Source of the DNA: Saccharibacillus qingshengii
Lineage (GTDB): Bacteria; Bacillota; Bacilli; Paenibacillales; Paenibacillaceae
NCBI RefSeq assembly: GCF_013185195.1
Contig: NZ_JAAZWC010000031.1
Coordinates: 1 to 52,276, forward strand
Direction of reading: 5' to 3'
DNA: 52,276 nt
Part shown: piece by piece, positions 17,790 to 24,973 of the stretch
How the letters are laid out: each line of letters starts with the position of its first letter
Position numbering within the stretch: the stretch's first letter is position 1
The notes under the pieces: generated by a model
Database searches by the model: none
Seen by the model: only the letters and a program-made list of their open reading frames with translations
Told to the model about the DNA's origin: nothing
Made by a program: the position numbers and the translations under genes

Positions 17790-18536
17790 ATGCCGATACA
17801 TTCATCCCCCGATGCGCCGCGCCGCCCGATGCGCCGCTTGGCGGCGTTGATTCTGCCGATCGCGCTGTGCCTGCCGCTTGCCGCCTGCGCCCAGGGCGTA
17901 GTCGATGTAACCATCAACTGCGACGGCACCGCCGATATCCGGATGGACGCAACCATCGACGAATCGGCGCTCGATACAATCGGGCAGAGCGATCTGCCCG
18001 ATCAGATTGCGGAGAGCCTGCGCAAGCAGGGACTCGAAGCCGAAGCCATCCATCAAGACGGACAGGCGGGTCTGAGCGCTTCGCACAAAGTCGAGCTCGA
18101 CGGCGGAACCCTGCCCGAGATGCCGGAAGGCATCACCGTACAAAACAACAAGGAAACCGGATGGTTTACAACCACCCACAATCTTGTGGTCGTCGCCGAT
18201 CCGCCTGAATTGATTCCCCGCGAAAGCTCGTCGCTGGCCGGCCGGATCGGTTCCAGCCTGCTGAGCAGACTCGTCGATAATGAATTCGATTTCGACTTCA
18301 AGCTGACGCTGCCGCTCAAGCCAGGTGCCAACAACGCGGACGAGATTTCAGGCAACGGCCGTACGCTGACTTGGAATCTGGACGTAACCCGCGAGAATCG
18401 GATCGAACTCAGCTTCACGGTTCCGAATATCCGCCGGATCGTCTATGCGGCTTCCGCCGTACTGCTGATCGTAATCGCGGCGGTCATCACGCTTCTGCTG
18501 CGCCGCAAACGCCGCAAAAAAGCGGCTTCCGCCTAA
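17790..18536 (+). CDS. DUF3153-type membrane lipoprotein
   Basis: 248 residues. A signal peptide with lipobox LAAC (LPLAACAQG, Cys near 33) is followed by VVDVTINCDGTADIRMDATID, characteristic of DUF3153-type lipoproteins, and a beta-rich domain. A carboxy-terminal transmembrane helix (about 217-238) and a positively charged tail (LLLRRKRRKKAASA) give a protein anchored at both ends. Start ATG 17790 is supported by GGAAAGGAAG; longer in-frame upstream sequence overlaps the previous gene in another frame. Third gene of the cyclophilin operon. Function unknown. Confidence 0.82.
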   Translation: MPIHSSPDAPRRPMRRLAALILPIALCLPLAACAQGVVDVTINCDGTADIRMDATIDESALDTIGQSDLPDQIAESLRKQGLEAEAIHQDGQAGLSASHKVELDGGTLPEMPEGITVQNNKETGWFTTTHNLVVVADPPELIPRESSSLAGRIGSSLLSRLVDNEFDFDFKLTLPLKPGANNADEISGNGRTLTWNLDVTRENRIELSFTVPNIRRIVYAASAVLLIVIAAVITLLLRRKRRKKAASA

Positions 18537-18548
18537 AAGCACGCAAAG

Positions 18549-18580
18549 AAAAGGCTGACGGAATCTTCCGTCAGCCTTTT
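18549..18580. terminator. bidirectional terminator overlapping a stop codon
   Basis: A perfect 15-base inverted repeat (AAAAGGCTGACGGAA) with a two-base loop. It ends the cyclophilin operon and also contains the stop codon (18571-18573) of the convergent phosphoesterase gene, a compact arrangement. Confidence 0.9.
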
Positions 18581-19281
18581 CTCCATGTGCGGCGCGTCAC
18601 TTCTGCGCTTGCACAGTTGTACAGCGCATAGTCGCCTCCGGTCAGATCCACCAGCGCCAGGGCGCGCGATTCCCGGATCGCATAGGTCTGCGAGCCGAGA
18701 TCGCAGTTCAGCCGCGCTCCGTCGAAACAGATAAACTCGCAGGGCGTATGTCCGTGCACAACCGGACGACCGCCTGTGGCCCGCAGAATCGTATCGCACG
18801 GGTACGCATAGAATTCTTTTTCCGACATCCAGAGAATATCCCGGCTCTGTTCGTGCAGCGGCCGATCCGGCGCAAATCCGGCATGCGTATATACATATTC
18901 CTCGTCTTCAGCCACCATGGGCAGCGTCAGCAGCCAGTTCAGATTCTCCCGACTCTCCGCTTCGTCCTCGAAGGTGCGTTCGAAGCTCGCCAGCGCTTCC
19001 GCTCCGCCGTGGATCAGCCACATGTCGGTTTTGTCGGCGCGGTACCATTTGAGCATCTCTTCGTGGTTGCCGGTCAGCACCGTCACCCGCTCCGGATGCA
19101 TCCGATGCAGCGTGCGCAAATAACGGACGACCAGCGCGCTGTCCGGCCCGCGGTCGATCAGATCGCCGCCTACCGTCAGCCGGTCGCTAAAAGCGTCATA
19201 GTCCATTTCCCGCAGCAGCTCGATCAGTCCGCGGTACTCGCCGTGGATATCCGTAACAAACAGCTTGCGCCCTTTTTCCAC
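18571..19281 (-). CDS. metallophosphoesterase (PrpE/PP1-like protein phosphatase)
   Basis: 236 residues from a GTG at 19281, chosen because AAGGGG lies 8 bases upstream; an ATG at 19317 (248 residues) has a poor ribosome site but remains possible. The calcineurin-type metal motifs are in order: FVTDIHGE (D-x-H), VGGDLIDRGPDS (GD-x-x-DRG), VLTGNHEEM (GNHE), then THAGFAP and VVHGHTPCE. Such enzymes hydrolyse phosphoserine/threonine or nucleotide substrates with two metal ions. It is cytoplasmic. Gene order gives no hint of substrate. Confidence 0.9.
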   Translation of the reverse strand: MEKGRKLFVTDIHGEYRGLIELLREMDYDAFSDRLTVGGDLIDRGPDSALVVRYLRTLHRMHPERVTVLTGNHEEMLKWYRADKTDMWLIHGGAEALASFERTFEDEAESRENLNWLLTLPMVAEDEEYVYTHAGFAPDRPLHEQSRDILWMSEKEFYAYPCDTILRATGGRPVVHGHTPCEFICFDGARLNCDLGSQTYAIRESRALALVDLTGGDYALYNCASAEVTRRTWRKG

Positions 19282-19380
19282 CCGATCCGCCCCTTCCGCT
19301 TCGGCTTGAATTCGCATTCGATCAAAGCTCTGTTTCTATTGTAGCCTCCGACCGCAGCAGCGTCCAAACCGTTTGGGGAA

Positions 19381-19409
19381 TTGACACCTTTTTCAGGATG
19401 GTCTATCAT
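19381..19409 (+). promoter_or_regulatory. sigma-A promoter for the LacI-like gene
   Basis: TTGACA (19381-19386), 17-base spacer, TATCAT (19404-19409). Consensus -35 and 5/6 match at -10. Confidence 0.8.
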
Positions 19410-19420
19410 TTTCATCAAAA

Positions 19421-19439
19421 CCCGGTAAGCGCTACCATT
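19421..19439 (+). promoter_or_regulatory. LacI/CcpA-type operator
   Basis: GGTAAGCGCTACCA is a near-palindrome with the AGCGCT core of LacI-family operators and two mismatches to the cre consensus TGWNANCGNTNWCA. It begins about 12 bases after the -10, at the expected transcription start, a repressing position. Confidence 0.6.
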
Positions 19440-19485
19440 CCTAGAGACACGCTGCTTGATTCATCTTGAGAAAGGAAACGATCCC

Positions 19486-20412
19486 ATGAATCTTCCTCAA
19501 AAAAAGAACGCTCAATCCACTTCCCGGGAATCCGTTCTCCCGGACGATTCCATACCGACAAGGCGCCGGATTTCGCTGGCTATCGCTTTCCCCGAGCTGC
19601 CCCGGGAATTCTGGAGCCAGGTGGAGAAAGGCATCGATGCCGCTATCTTGCAGTACCGCGACTTGGGTCTTACGGTCCGCTCCGTCCGCTCCAAAGATTA
19701 CGATCTCACCGACCAGAAACAAAAAATGCTGGAACTGGTCGATTCGGGAGAGTATGACGCGATCGCGATTTCTCCGAACGATCCGCAGGAAATGACCGAC
19801 GTGATCGACTATGCGGTCAGCCGCAATCTGACGGTAAGCACGTTCAACAGCGATTCCCCGCTCAGCTCCCGTCTGTTCTATATCGGATGCGATTATCGCG
19901 TAGCCGGCCGTCTGGCCGCGGACACCCTGTGCCGATTCGTAGGCCGCAAAGGCCGCGTCGGCCTGATCATGTCGTATACCAACCTGCAAATGCAGCAGAA
20001 AGTAACGGGATTTCGCGAAGTCATCGGCAGCTATCCGGATGTCGAACTGCGTGCCCCGTTGAAGCTCGGTCCGGAAGAAGACACGCCGTTCGAGACCTTT
20101 GCCGAATATTTCGAAGGGCTGGACGGCCTCTATGTGGCGAGCGCCAAACTCCATCTGATCGCTTCCCACCTCGAAGCGGCAGGATTGGCCGGACGCCTCG
20201 CCCTGATCGGCCACGATATGAACGAAGACATTCACGAAGGCCTGAAGCGCGACGCGATCACGGCCACGATCTGCCAGGACCCGTTCAGCCAGGGCTACCT
20301 CATCGTCAAGTCGCTGTTCGAGTATCTTTCCTCGAGAAAACAGCCCGGTCCCGATGAGAAAAGAATCAAGCTGGAACTGGTGACCAAAGAGAATGCGCGG
20401 TATTATGTGTGA
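19486..20412 (+). CDS. LacI-type sugar-binding-domain protein without HTH or signal peptide
   Basis: 308 residues. The body is a periplasmic-binding-protein-like fold of the LacI/RbsB class: RISLAIAFPELPREFWSQVEKGIDAA, LELVDSGEYDAIAISPNDP, TVSTFNSDSP, YIGCDYRVAGRLAADTL, LIGHDMNEDIHEGL and TATICQDPFSQGYLIVKSL. Only about 25 polar residues precede the fold, so the usual 60-residue helix-turn-helix is missing, and there is no signal peptide for export. Start ATG 19486 follows GAGAAAGGAA. It may be a cytosolic sugar sensor acting with a partner, or a headless repressor. It sits behind its own promoter and a LacI-type operator. No transporter genes are adjacent. Confidence 0.8.
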   Translation: MNLPQKKNAQSTSRESVLPDDSIPTRRRISLAIAFPELPREFWSQVEKGIDAAILQYRDLGLTVRSVRSKDYDLTDQKQKMLELVDSGEYDAIAISPNDPQEMTDVIDYAVSRNLTVSTFNSDSPLSSRLFYIGCDYRVAGRLAADTLCRFVGRKGRVGLIMSYTNLQMQQKVTGFREVIGSYPDVELRAPLKLGPEEDTPFETFAEYFEGLDGLYVASAKLHLIASHLEAAGLAGRLALIGHDMNEDIHEGLKRDAITATICQDPFSQGYLIVKSLFEYLSSRKQPGPDEKRIKLELVTKENARYYV

Positions 20413-20566
20413 GTTTAGAGGGGGCTGCGGCGGAGGTGCCTCCTAAAACTTTAGTGCGTTCCGGCAGAAAAGAGAAGGAAATCATAGCTTTAGCCGCGAA
20501 CCTCCTTTAGAATAGAAAAAAATTGAACTAATTTTATGCCGTCATCTTCAGGAAAAGGAGGAACCC

Positions 20567-20713
20567 ATGCCGAACCGCAACAAAAACAAGTGGCTGATCG
20601 CGCTTGCCGCCGCTCTGCTGCTGCTGAACGTCTGGTCGTGGAGCCACGATGCCGCGTCGCTGGCCGTTAACAGCACTCCGTCGCATTCTTCGATTCTGAC
20701 GTTTCTCGACTGA
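20567..20713 (+). CDS. 48-residue single-pass membrane peptide
   Basis: ATG at 20567 is preceded by a strong AAAAGGAGGA ribosome site, 5-6 bases upstream. The product starts MPNRNKNKW, followed by a leucine/alanine-rich helix (LIALAAALLLLNVWSW, residues 10-25) and a polar Ser/Ala tail ending ILTFLD. The basic amino terminus predicts an inside-in, outside-tail orientation, or a cleaved signal peptide. I know no family. The excellent ribosome site and helix pattern make it a credible small gene. Confidence 0.65.
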   Translation: MPNRNKNKWLIALAAALLLLNVWSWSHDAASLAVNSTPSHSSILTFLD

Positions 20714-20888
20714 CCTTCCGCCGCACGCCGCCCGGATGATTCACCCGACTGCCTACATCGCAGCTTCTCCTTCGCCTACATAATCCTGGACGCTTCGACT
20801 CCGGGCCTTTCCTACCCGAATACCTTATTCACACCCGCCCCCGGATGGCACTTGGGCTGCCTATCCCGCCGCGGGTATTTTCGGCATG

Positions 20889-20924
20889 CCAAAAGAGGCG
20901 GACAAAATCGTCCGCCTCTTTTGG
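20889..20924. terminator. bidirectional terminator between the small peptide and thiD
   Basis: CCAAAAGAGGCGGAC pairs perfectly with GTCCGCCTCTTTTGG over a six-base loop. It lies directly after the thiD stop at 20928 on the minus strand, ending the thiamin operon. Confidence 0.9.
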
Positions 20925-20927
20925 CGT

Positions 20928-21764
20928 CTACCGCTTCACCTGCGCTTCCCGCCTTCTCCGGTACGCTCCATGATCGGTAGGGCCGTGTCCGCCGCCCAGG
21001 CCCAGGGCCGGCGCGTCTTCGATCGCGGCCTGGATAAATTCGCGCGCCGTGCGCACCGCTTCTCTCGGCTCCGCTCCGGCGGCCAGGCGCGCCGCGATAG
21101 CGGCCGAGAATGTGCAGCCGGTACCGTGCGTATGCCGGGTCGGAATCCGTCTCCCGCTCAAGGACTCGAAATCCCGTCCGTCATAGACCAGATCAACCAC
21201 AATCCCGCTGTCCTCCTCCTGGCCTTCGGCATGTCCGCCTTTGATCACCACAATCCCCGCGCCGCAGCCGGCGATTCGCCGCGCCGCTTCGCGCCGGTCG
21301 TCCATCGTCCGAATCCGGATACCCGACAGCGTTTCCGCTTCCGGAATATTCGGCGTCACGATCAGGGCCAGAGGCAGCAGATGGTCTTGGATCGCTTGGA
21401 CCGCATCGCTGCGCAGCAGTTCCGCCCCGCCTTTTGCAATCATCACGGGGTCCACGACGACCCGCTTCCAGCCGAATGCCGAGATTCGCCCTGCCGCCGA
21501 GCGGATAATCTCCGCATTCAGCAGCATGCCGGTCTTCAGCGCATCGACGCCGAGATCCGAACCGACCGCGTCGATCTGCTCGGCTACGGCTTCCGGCGTC
21601 ATCGGATAGACGCCGTGAACGCCAAGCGTATTCTGCACGGTGATCGCCGTGATCGCCGACATGCCGAACACGCCAAGCTCCTGAAACGTTTTGAGATCGG
21701 CCTGTATGCCCGCTCCGCCCCCGCTGTCGGATCCCGCGATCGTCAGCGCCCGGGGAGCGGTCAT
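20928..21764 (-). CDS. thiD: hydroxymethylpyrimidine / phosphomethylpyrimidine kinase
   Basis: 278 residues. It phosphorylates HMP and HMP-P for thiamin synthesis. Ribokinase-family motifs: [22 protein letters not shown] at the amino terminus, [36 protein letters not shown], and the ATP/anion-hole motif [14 protein letters not shown]. The true start is ATG 21764, overlapping the thiM stop as ATGA, so translation is coupled. Upstream in-frame sequence is only an open frame through thiM. Last gene of tenA-thiM-thiD. Confidence 0.95.
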   Translation of the reverse strand: MTAPRALTIAGSDSGGGAGIQADLKTFQELGVFGMSAITAITVQNTLGVHGVYPMTPEAVAEQIDAVGSDLGVDALKTGMLLNAEIIRSAAGRISAFGWKRVVVDPVMIAKGGAELLRSDAVQAIQDHLLPLALIVTPNIPEAETLSGIRIRTMDDRREAARRIAGCGAGIVVIKGGHAEGQEEDSGIVVDLVYDGRDFESLSGRRIPTRHTHGTGCTFSAAIAARLAAGAEPREAVRTAREFIQAAIEDAPALGLGGGHGPTDHGAYRRRREAQVKR

Positions 21765-22597
21765 CTTGCGCCTCCGCCGATCACCGGCGAAATATGCAGC
21801 TTCTTCACGGCACCGGAAGACGCGGACAGGCTGTTCAATCCGGCCAGCGCATCGAGAAACGCAATCTGGAAGCTGCCCGGTCCGCGTCCGCCGGCGGCTG
21901 CGGCCGCCGTTTGTGCAGCCGAGCCGTACAGCGCAAGCGCAGCCGCTCCGGCCCGCAGACAATCCCGCTCTACGGCCGCAAATGCTCCGATGACCGACGT
22001 CAGCAGACAGCCTGCACCGGTGACGCTCGCGAGCAGCTCGTCGCCGCCCGAGATGATATAGCCGGATGTTCCATCCGTAATCACATCCTCGCGCCCCGTA
22101 ACGACCACGATCGTCCCCAGCTTCGCGGCTGCCCGCACCGCCAGTTCGACCGCGGCCGCTTCCGTGCCTTCCCCGGCATCCACCCCTTTGATCTGCCGCA
22201 CTTCTCCGATCAGATGGGCAATTTCAGCCGCATTGCCCCGCACGACAGCCACCCGGACTTCGCGCAGAATCCGCAGCGCGGAATCGGTCCGGTACGGCGT
22301 GGCGCCCGCTCCCACCGGATCGAGCACCACCGGTACGCCGACTTCGTTGGCGGCCTGCCCCGCAAGAATACACGACTCGACCACTTCGGCCGTCAGCGTC
22401 CCGATATTGAGTACCAGCGCCCCCGACACTTTGGCCATATCCGCGACCTCTTCGCGCGCATACGCCATGACCGGGGACGCTCCCAACGCCAGCAGACCGT
22501 TGGCCGTAAAGTTCGTGACTACCATATTCGTGATGTTATGGACCAGCGGCCGCTCCCGGCGCAGTTTATCCAATAATCCGCCTATTTCTTTCTCCAC
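21761..22597 (-). CDS. thiM: hydroxyethylthiazole kinase
   Basis: 278 residues. It phosphorylates the thiazole alcohol for thiamin salvage. Diagnostic blocks: [61 protein letters not shown]-like [14 protein letters not shown], and [15 protein letters not shown] with the catalytic Cys. Start: a GTG at 22606 touches the AAGGAGG ribosome site, whereas the GTG three codons later (22597) is 9 bases from it, so 22597 is preferred. Middle gene of the riboswitch-controlled operon. Confidence 0.95.
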   Translation of the reverse strand: MEKEIGGLLDKLRRERPLVHNITNMVVTNFTANGLLALGASPVMAYAREEVADMAKVSGALVLNIGTLTAEVVESCILAGQAANEVGVPVVLDPVGAGATPYRTDSALRILREVRVAVVRGNAAEIAHLIGEVRQIKGVDAGEGTEAAAVELAVRAAAKLGTIVVVTGREDVITDGTSGYIISGGDELLASVTGAGCLLTSVIGAFAAVERDCLRAGAAALALYGSAAQTAAAAAGGRGPGSFQIAFLDALAGLNSLSASSGAVKKLHISPVIGGGAR

Positions 22598-22653
22598 GGG
22601 ATTCACCCTCCTTGTTTGCTTCGTTCATTGGCTTCAGATTCAGACCGCCGACG

Positions 22654-23319
22654 CTAAACGGGCCATTCTTCCAACCGGTAAGCCATCTCCCAGAACATAT
22701 ATTCCAACCGGCAGCTCGCGTCGAATTGTTCTTTCAGTTTACGCTTGCGCGCTTCGCTCAGCGGCTCCGCCCATTCGTCGAGCAGGGTCCGCATCTTCTC
22801 CGTCACGCCCGCTTCCTCGCCCCCGTAGAAATGCATCCAGTCGTAGAACGGATGGTCCGGCGACGGATTCACTTCGTCCAGCAGACGCCGTCCAATCTCC
22901 GTATACGTCCAGGGACAGGGCAGCAGCGCGGCCAGAATATCTTCCAACGTGCCTTCATAGGCCGCATTCAGCATATGCCGGGTGTAATGATGCGCCGACG
23001 GAGCGAGCGGATATCCCTGCAGTTCTTCGTAAGTCACTCCGGCACGATCGCAGAAATTTTGGTGGGGATGGATCTCGCTGTTGAGGATAAAAGAAATCTG
23101 TTCGTTGAACAGCTCGATATGTTCGCGCTTCTCGCATCGGGAAATCGCGATCCCGTAGATCCGCATGTAGGCATTGAGATACTCGAAGTCCTGTTTGACA
23201 TAATGGATCAGCTGCTGCTTGCTCAGACTGCCGTCCGCAATACCGCGAACGAACGGATGAGCGAAGATCGCTTCGTAAATCGGGTCCGCCCCGCGTCGAA
23301 GCTGTTCGGTAAAAGACAT
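22654..23319 (-). CDS. tenA: thiaminase II / aminopyrimidine aminohydrolase
   Basis: 221 residues. It hydrolyses degraded thiamin (aminomethyl-HMP) to HMP, which ThiD then phosphorylates. The TenA fold is recognisable: HPFVRGIADGSLSKQQLIHYVKQDFEYL, catalytic Cys in LLPCPWTYTEIG, FYDWMHFYGG, and the end LEYMFWEMAY. GGAGGTG is well placed before ATG 23319. First gene after the TPP riboswitch; with thiM and thiD it forms a salvage unit. thiE is not in the window. Confidence 0.96.
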   Translation of the reverse strand: MSFTEQLRRGADPIYEAIFAHPFVRGIADGSLSKQQLIHYVKQDFEYLNAYMRIYGIAISRCEKREHIELFNEQISFILNSEIHPHQNFCDRAGVTYEELQGYPLAPSAHHYTRHMLNAAYEGTLEDILAALLPCPWTYTEIGRRLLDEVNPSPDHPFYDWMHFYGGEEAGVTEKMRTLLDEWAEPLSEARKRKLKEQFDASCRLEYMFWEMAYRLEEWPV

Positions 23320-23383
23320 GGATGATGCACCTCCGATAGATGATCCCGCCCGAATAAGCCTCCGGAGGCTTTGAAAAGAACGC

Positions 23384-23411
23384 AAAAAAGCCGCTCCGAA
23401 ATGGAGCGGCT
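23384..23411 (-). terminator. riboswitch-controlled terminator
   Basis: AGCCGCTCC-gaaat-GGAGCGGCT followed on the minus strand by TTTTTT. It lies between the TPP aptamer and tenA, as expected for ligand-induced premature termination. Confidence 0.9.
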
Positions 23412-23458
23412 CCCGTTTATACGCCAAATACAATAAATTCGCAAGGAAAGGGACCGTC

Positions 23459-23548
23459 TCCACTTCCCTACGCCGGTACGAGCCGGATCAGGTTCAAAGG
23501 GTCCAAGAATTGTTCTTGTCTCAGCCGCGCCGCGGCTCCCCCAGTGGA
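23459..23548 (-). promoter_or_regulatory. TPP riboswitch (THI element)
   Basis: Reading the minus strand, the conserved aptamer parts occur in order: TCCACTGGGGGAG, GCTGAGAC (THI-box core CTGAGA), ACCCTTTGAACCTGATC, and TACCGGCGTAGGGAAGTGGA. P1 closes by TCCACT pairing with AGTGGA. Thiamin pyrophosphate binding should trigger the downstream terminator and switch off tenA-thiM-thiD. Confidence 0.96.
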
Positions 23549-23596
23549 TTGCATTATTCGATTGACGTCCGAAGACGCGGGTCTGGTTACGTGTCT

Positions 23597-23625
23597 ACTG
23601 TATCCCCGCCGGCTCTTCTTGTCAA
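23597..23625 (-). promoter_or_regulatory. sigma-A promoter of the thiamin operon
   Basis: On the minus strand TTGACA (23625-23620), a 17-base spacer and TACAGT (23602-23597), about 45 bases upstream of the aptamer. Confidence 0.7.
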
Positions 23626-23900
23626 TGCTGTCTGTAGCGCATAAAGTAATCGATCAAAGGCGAACACATAAATGCGGCCAAGCTTGCCAGTCCTACCGCC
23701 ACGCTCATTCCGCTCAAGGTCATCCCGTCGAAATGGGACAAATCGAAGCTCATAAAAATCAACATAAAGCTTGCCAGCAGCGCTGCTCCGGACGGAATAT
23801 AAGTCAGTTCCTGCCGATAAGGATATTTCTTGTAGATCAAGTATGAAACGCTCATCAAGATGATAAAAGTCGAGGCTGACAAAAACACGATGCCGTTCAG
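23622..23900 (-). CDS. small three-helix membrane protein, YesK-like
   Basis: About 93 residues with three hydrophobic segments (GIVFLSASTFIILMSVSYLI, GAALLASFMLIFM, SGMSVAVGLASLAAFM), resembling the YesK-like family of small Bacillales membrane proteins. The start is unusual: AAGGAGG at 23915-23909 has only a CTG (23900) at good spacing (8 bases). A GTG at 23888 is 20 bases away, an ATG at 23846 would lose the first helix, and an upstream ATG (23984) lies before an extended -10 (TGCTATTCT). Its last codons overlap the thiamin operon promoter. Confidence 0.55.
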   Translation of the reverse strand: MNGIVFLSASTFIILMSVSYLIYKKYPYRQELTYIPSGAALLASFMLIFMSFDLSHFDGMTLSGMSVAVGLASLAAFMCSPLIDYFMRYRQH

Positions 23901-23915
23901 CTTGAACACCTCCTT

Positions 23916-24317
23916 GCACACGAGAATAGCACAACGATCCGCCGAAGAAGTGAAAATATTGTTAATATTGCAGAATGTTCCCATCTTCCGGGCGAAAGCG
24001 TACCCTTACCGGCACGACGGTTTTCAGCTTAAACAAAAAAGCCTCCAGCGTCAACCAAGCAAACGACCGTTCCCGATCCGCTGGTTTGAATGTTATTTAA
24101 TGATTTTTATCCTTGTTTCTGCGAACCGGACAGGAATATCCTAGACGTATCTGCTTGGTAATTCGGAAGAATATTGTCGATTTTTGACTACTGGTTTATT
24201 AAACTTCTTTACGAAACAAACCTTTTTGTGCAAAATAGAGTCTAAGCAGATTCATTCGTTCATTAAAGCACAACAGCGAAACAGCGAAAACGCAGAAAAG
24301 CAAAAGGAGGCTTACTA
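23916..24317. other. divergent AT-rich intergenic region
   Basis: This 400-bp region separates the YesK-like gene (minus) from the next plus-strand gene. On the minus strand TGCTATTCT lies just upstream of the AAGGAGG site. The plus-strand side is AT-rich with TTGACT near 24185 but no clear partner. No coding sequence seen. Confidence 0.45.
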
Positions 24318-24623
24318 ATGATCAAATCTGGTGGAGTGGACTCGGAAGTGATTGCGGCACATTTGAAGGAGGCGCTGGAACAAAACCGGCTGCTGCTGAC
24401 CGAACGTGCGGAACGGGACATGGAACGCGCTCATTTCGACGATGAGATGCTGGGTGAGTTCCTCCGCGCCCCAAGGCGGATCGACAAGTACGAAGGCCGG
24501 CGCGATAACGGCTGTTCGTACATCTTATACGGGGTTCGTACGACCCGCGCCGTTGTATCGGTACAAGACGGCTATGTGACACTCGTGTGTTTGAAGCACA
24601 ACCCGTTCCCCGCCGTCGGCTGA
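24318..24623 (+). CDS. 101-residue protein, possibly DUF4258-like
   Basis: A small soluble protein with AAAGGAGG well placed before ATG. The amino half is helical and charged (DSEVIAAHLKEALEQNRLLLTERAERDMERAHFD), the rest is beta-like (GCSYILYGVRTTRAVVSVQDGYVTLVCL). The order 'helix with Arg/Met-rich repeat, then YEGRR...YILYG...VVSV...VTLV' recalls DUF4258, a family related to RelE-type folds, but the match is from memory and weak. It has its own terminator and no antitoxin-like partner beside it. Confidence 0.6.
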   Translation: MIKSGGVDSEVIAAHLKEALEQNRLLLTERAERDMERAHFDDEMLGEFLRAPRRIDKYEGRRDNGCSYILYGVRTTRAVVSVQDGYVTLVCLKHNPFPAVG

Positions 24624-24675
24624 CCGCCGCGTACGGCTTCCGGGCTAACCCGGCGGAATCGCTAAGTTTTACAAG

Positions 24676-24715
24676 AAAGCTCCGACAGCCGGAATTCCGG
24701 GGGTCGGGGCTTTTT
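24676..24715 (+). terminator. terminator after the 101-residue protein gene
   Basis: AAGCTCCGACAGCCGG pairs with CCGGGGGTCGGGGCTT (few mismatches) around AATT and runs into TTTTT. Confidence 0.85.
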
Positions 24716-24841
24716 CCGTCTGTTTGTACATGAACAAAACCTGGAAGGTTTCTATACAGGAGCCGAGCTTGCTTAAGCTTGACTTAAATAAACATAATCA
24801 TTACCTTCATAAAAAATATACAGCAAAAAAAAAATAAAGAC

Positions 24842-24871
24842 TTGAACATCGGGGCTTTTTGCGTTTATTAT
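24842..24871 (+). promoter_or_regulatory. promoter of the arabinanase gene
   Basis: TTGAAC (24842-24847), 18-base spacer, TATTAT (24866-24871). Confidence 0.6.
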
Positions 24872-24875
24872 TCTC

Positions 24876-24889
24876 TGTAAGCGGTAACA
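24876..24889 (+). promoter_or_regulatory. CcpA cre site
   Basis: TGTAAGCGGTAACA fits the cre consensus TGWNANCGNTNWCA at every defined position. It starts 5 bases after the -10 hexamer, so CcpA binding would block initiation when preferred sugars are present. Confidence 0.85.
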
Positions 24890-24973
24890 AAGTTTCCTTT
24901 ATGATGAATCTAGTTCGAATAATGGTTATCTAAATAAACAAAATAATTAACAAAACATTCAAAGGAGAATTCA

